A stretch of DNA of 38,833 nucleotides, from positions 1-38,833 of the forward strand of contig JAADGQ010000154.1 of the NCBI GenBank assembly GCA_013152295.1. Reading direction: 5' to 3'. The translations under genes were made by a program, and so were the position numbers. Source of the DNA: Gammaproteobacteria bacterium (lineage in GTDB: Bacteria; Pseudomonadota; Gammaproteobacteria; JAADGQ01). Shown here in pieces: positions 38,386 to 38,833 of this stretch. The notes under the pieces were generated by a model. That model saw only the letters and a program-made list of their open reading frames with translations, ran no database searches and was not told the DNA's origin. Within the stretch, counting starts at the first letter, position 1, and each line of letters opens with the position of its first letter.

Positions 38386-38833
38386 ATGGCAGTAAAAAAG
38401 AGAGCAGTTAAGTCAGTTAAAAAGAAGGCTTCTGTTAAAAAGAAAGCGGCTATCAAAAAAACCGCTATCAAGAAGAAATCATCTCCTGCTATAAGAGCAG
38501 CTGTTGCTAAAAAAGCTGTTAAAAAAACCGTCAAGAAAAAATCTGTCGCTAAAAAAACACGGGTTAAAGCTAAAGCAGCGGCTAGCAAATCTACCGCAAA
38601 AAAACTGACAGCTATCCGTACACCTTACACAAAAGCACAGTTGTTTAATGCGATTTCTGAAAATACCGGTATATCGAAAAAAGATGTGACGACGGTGTTT
38701 GAAGAGCTGGGTGTTCTTGTTGAACGTCATGTGAAAAAGAACTCTGCAGGTAAATTTACCATTCCAGGTTTAATGAAAGTGAATACCGTCAAGAAACCTG
38801 CTAAAAAAGCACGTAAGGGTATCAACCCCTTTA
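38386..38833 (+). CDS. Lysine-rich tail plus HU-type DNA-binding protein (3' truncated)
   Basis: The frame is open to the window end (149 codons). Residues 1-75 are nearly all Lys, Ala, Val, Ser and Thr in KKxxVKK-like repeats, resembling histone H1-like/AlgP tails. From about 80 an HU/IHF fold begins: YTKAQLFNAISENTGISKKD, VFEELGVLVERHVKK, GKFTIPGLMKVNTVKKPAKK and ARKGINPF, the last being the start of the DNA-binding arm. The ATG has GGAG 6 bases upstream. The protein is thus probably a nucleoid-associated protein with a disordered basic N-terminal extension. The C-terminus, beyond the window, is not seen. The 239-base upstream gap is AT-rich, with no clear promoter found. Confidence 0.88.
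   Translation, partial: MAVKKRAVKSVKKKASVKKKAAIKKTAIKKKSSPAIRAAVAKKAVKKTVKKKSVAKKTRVKAKAAASKSTAKKLTAIRTPYTKAQLFNAISENTGISKKDVTTVFEELGVLVERHVKKNSAGKFTIPGLMKVNTVKKPAKKARKGINPF

Overview
The window comes from a gammaproteobacterial chromosome. The gene set (guaBA, psd, prfC, leuS-lptE, the pabC-mltG-tmk-holB-pilZ run, mutM), the c-di-GMP and chemotaxis genes and a Pseudomonas/Xanthomonas-type REP hairpin all point that way. The order-level identity cannot be fixed from the sequence; a free-living, motile, possibly sulfur-oxidising lineage is a guess. There are no rRNA or tRNA genes and no CRISPR array that I can see.

Layout. (1) 1-4657: the distal part of a group-4 hydrogenase-like/complex I-like membrane operon (hyfC-E-F-G-I), much more GC-rich than the rest (43 of 60 bases G/C in 2161-2220). 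Its large subunit lacks the NiFe-ligand cysteines, so this is an energy-converting hydrogenase-related (Ehr) complex and not a hydrogenase. (2) 4729-9606: guaA, guaB, psd (minus strand) and pncC (plus). A 65-bp palindromic MITE with perfect 5-bp target duplications lies between guaB and guaA. (3) 10070-13139: an AT-rich cassette (24 of 60 G/C in 10081-10140) of a double nucleotidyltransferase, a HAD phosphatase and a second nucleotidyltransferase, behind its own promoter. (4) 13416-18995: prfC, leuS, lptE, mazG. (5) 19033-22985 (minus): pilZ, holB, tmk, mltG, pabC. (6) 23167-27022 (minus): a GGDEF/EAL protein, an HDOD protein and mutM. (7) 27060-29292: a REPIN, a chemoreceptor gene and a bidirectional terminator. 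(8) 29317-36629: a Crp-type regulator divergent from a CHASE2 class III nucleotide cyclase, followed by a FecR-TPR-outer-membrane-barrel fusion protein and a small exported protein. (9) 36870-38833: a hotdog-fold protein, an exported protein of unknown function, and a lysine-rich HU-like protein cut by the window edge.

The most interesting part is region 8. A periplasm-sensing cyclase, a regulator with a CRP-like recognition helix and cNMP pocket, and a periplasmic FecR domain fused through TPRs to a barrel together look like a complete envelope-to-transcription cyclic-nucleotide circuit. A 14-bp tandem repeat carrying its own start codons overlaps the start of the barrel gene. The second most interesting are the cysteine-less Ehr complex and the orphan nucleotidyltransferase cassette.
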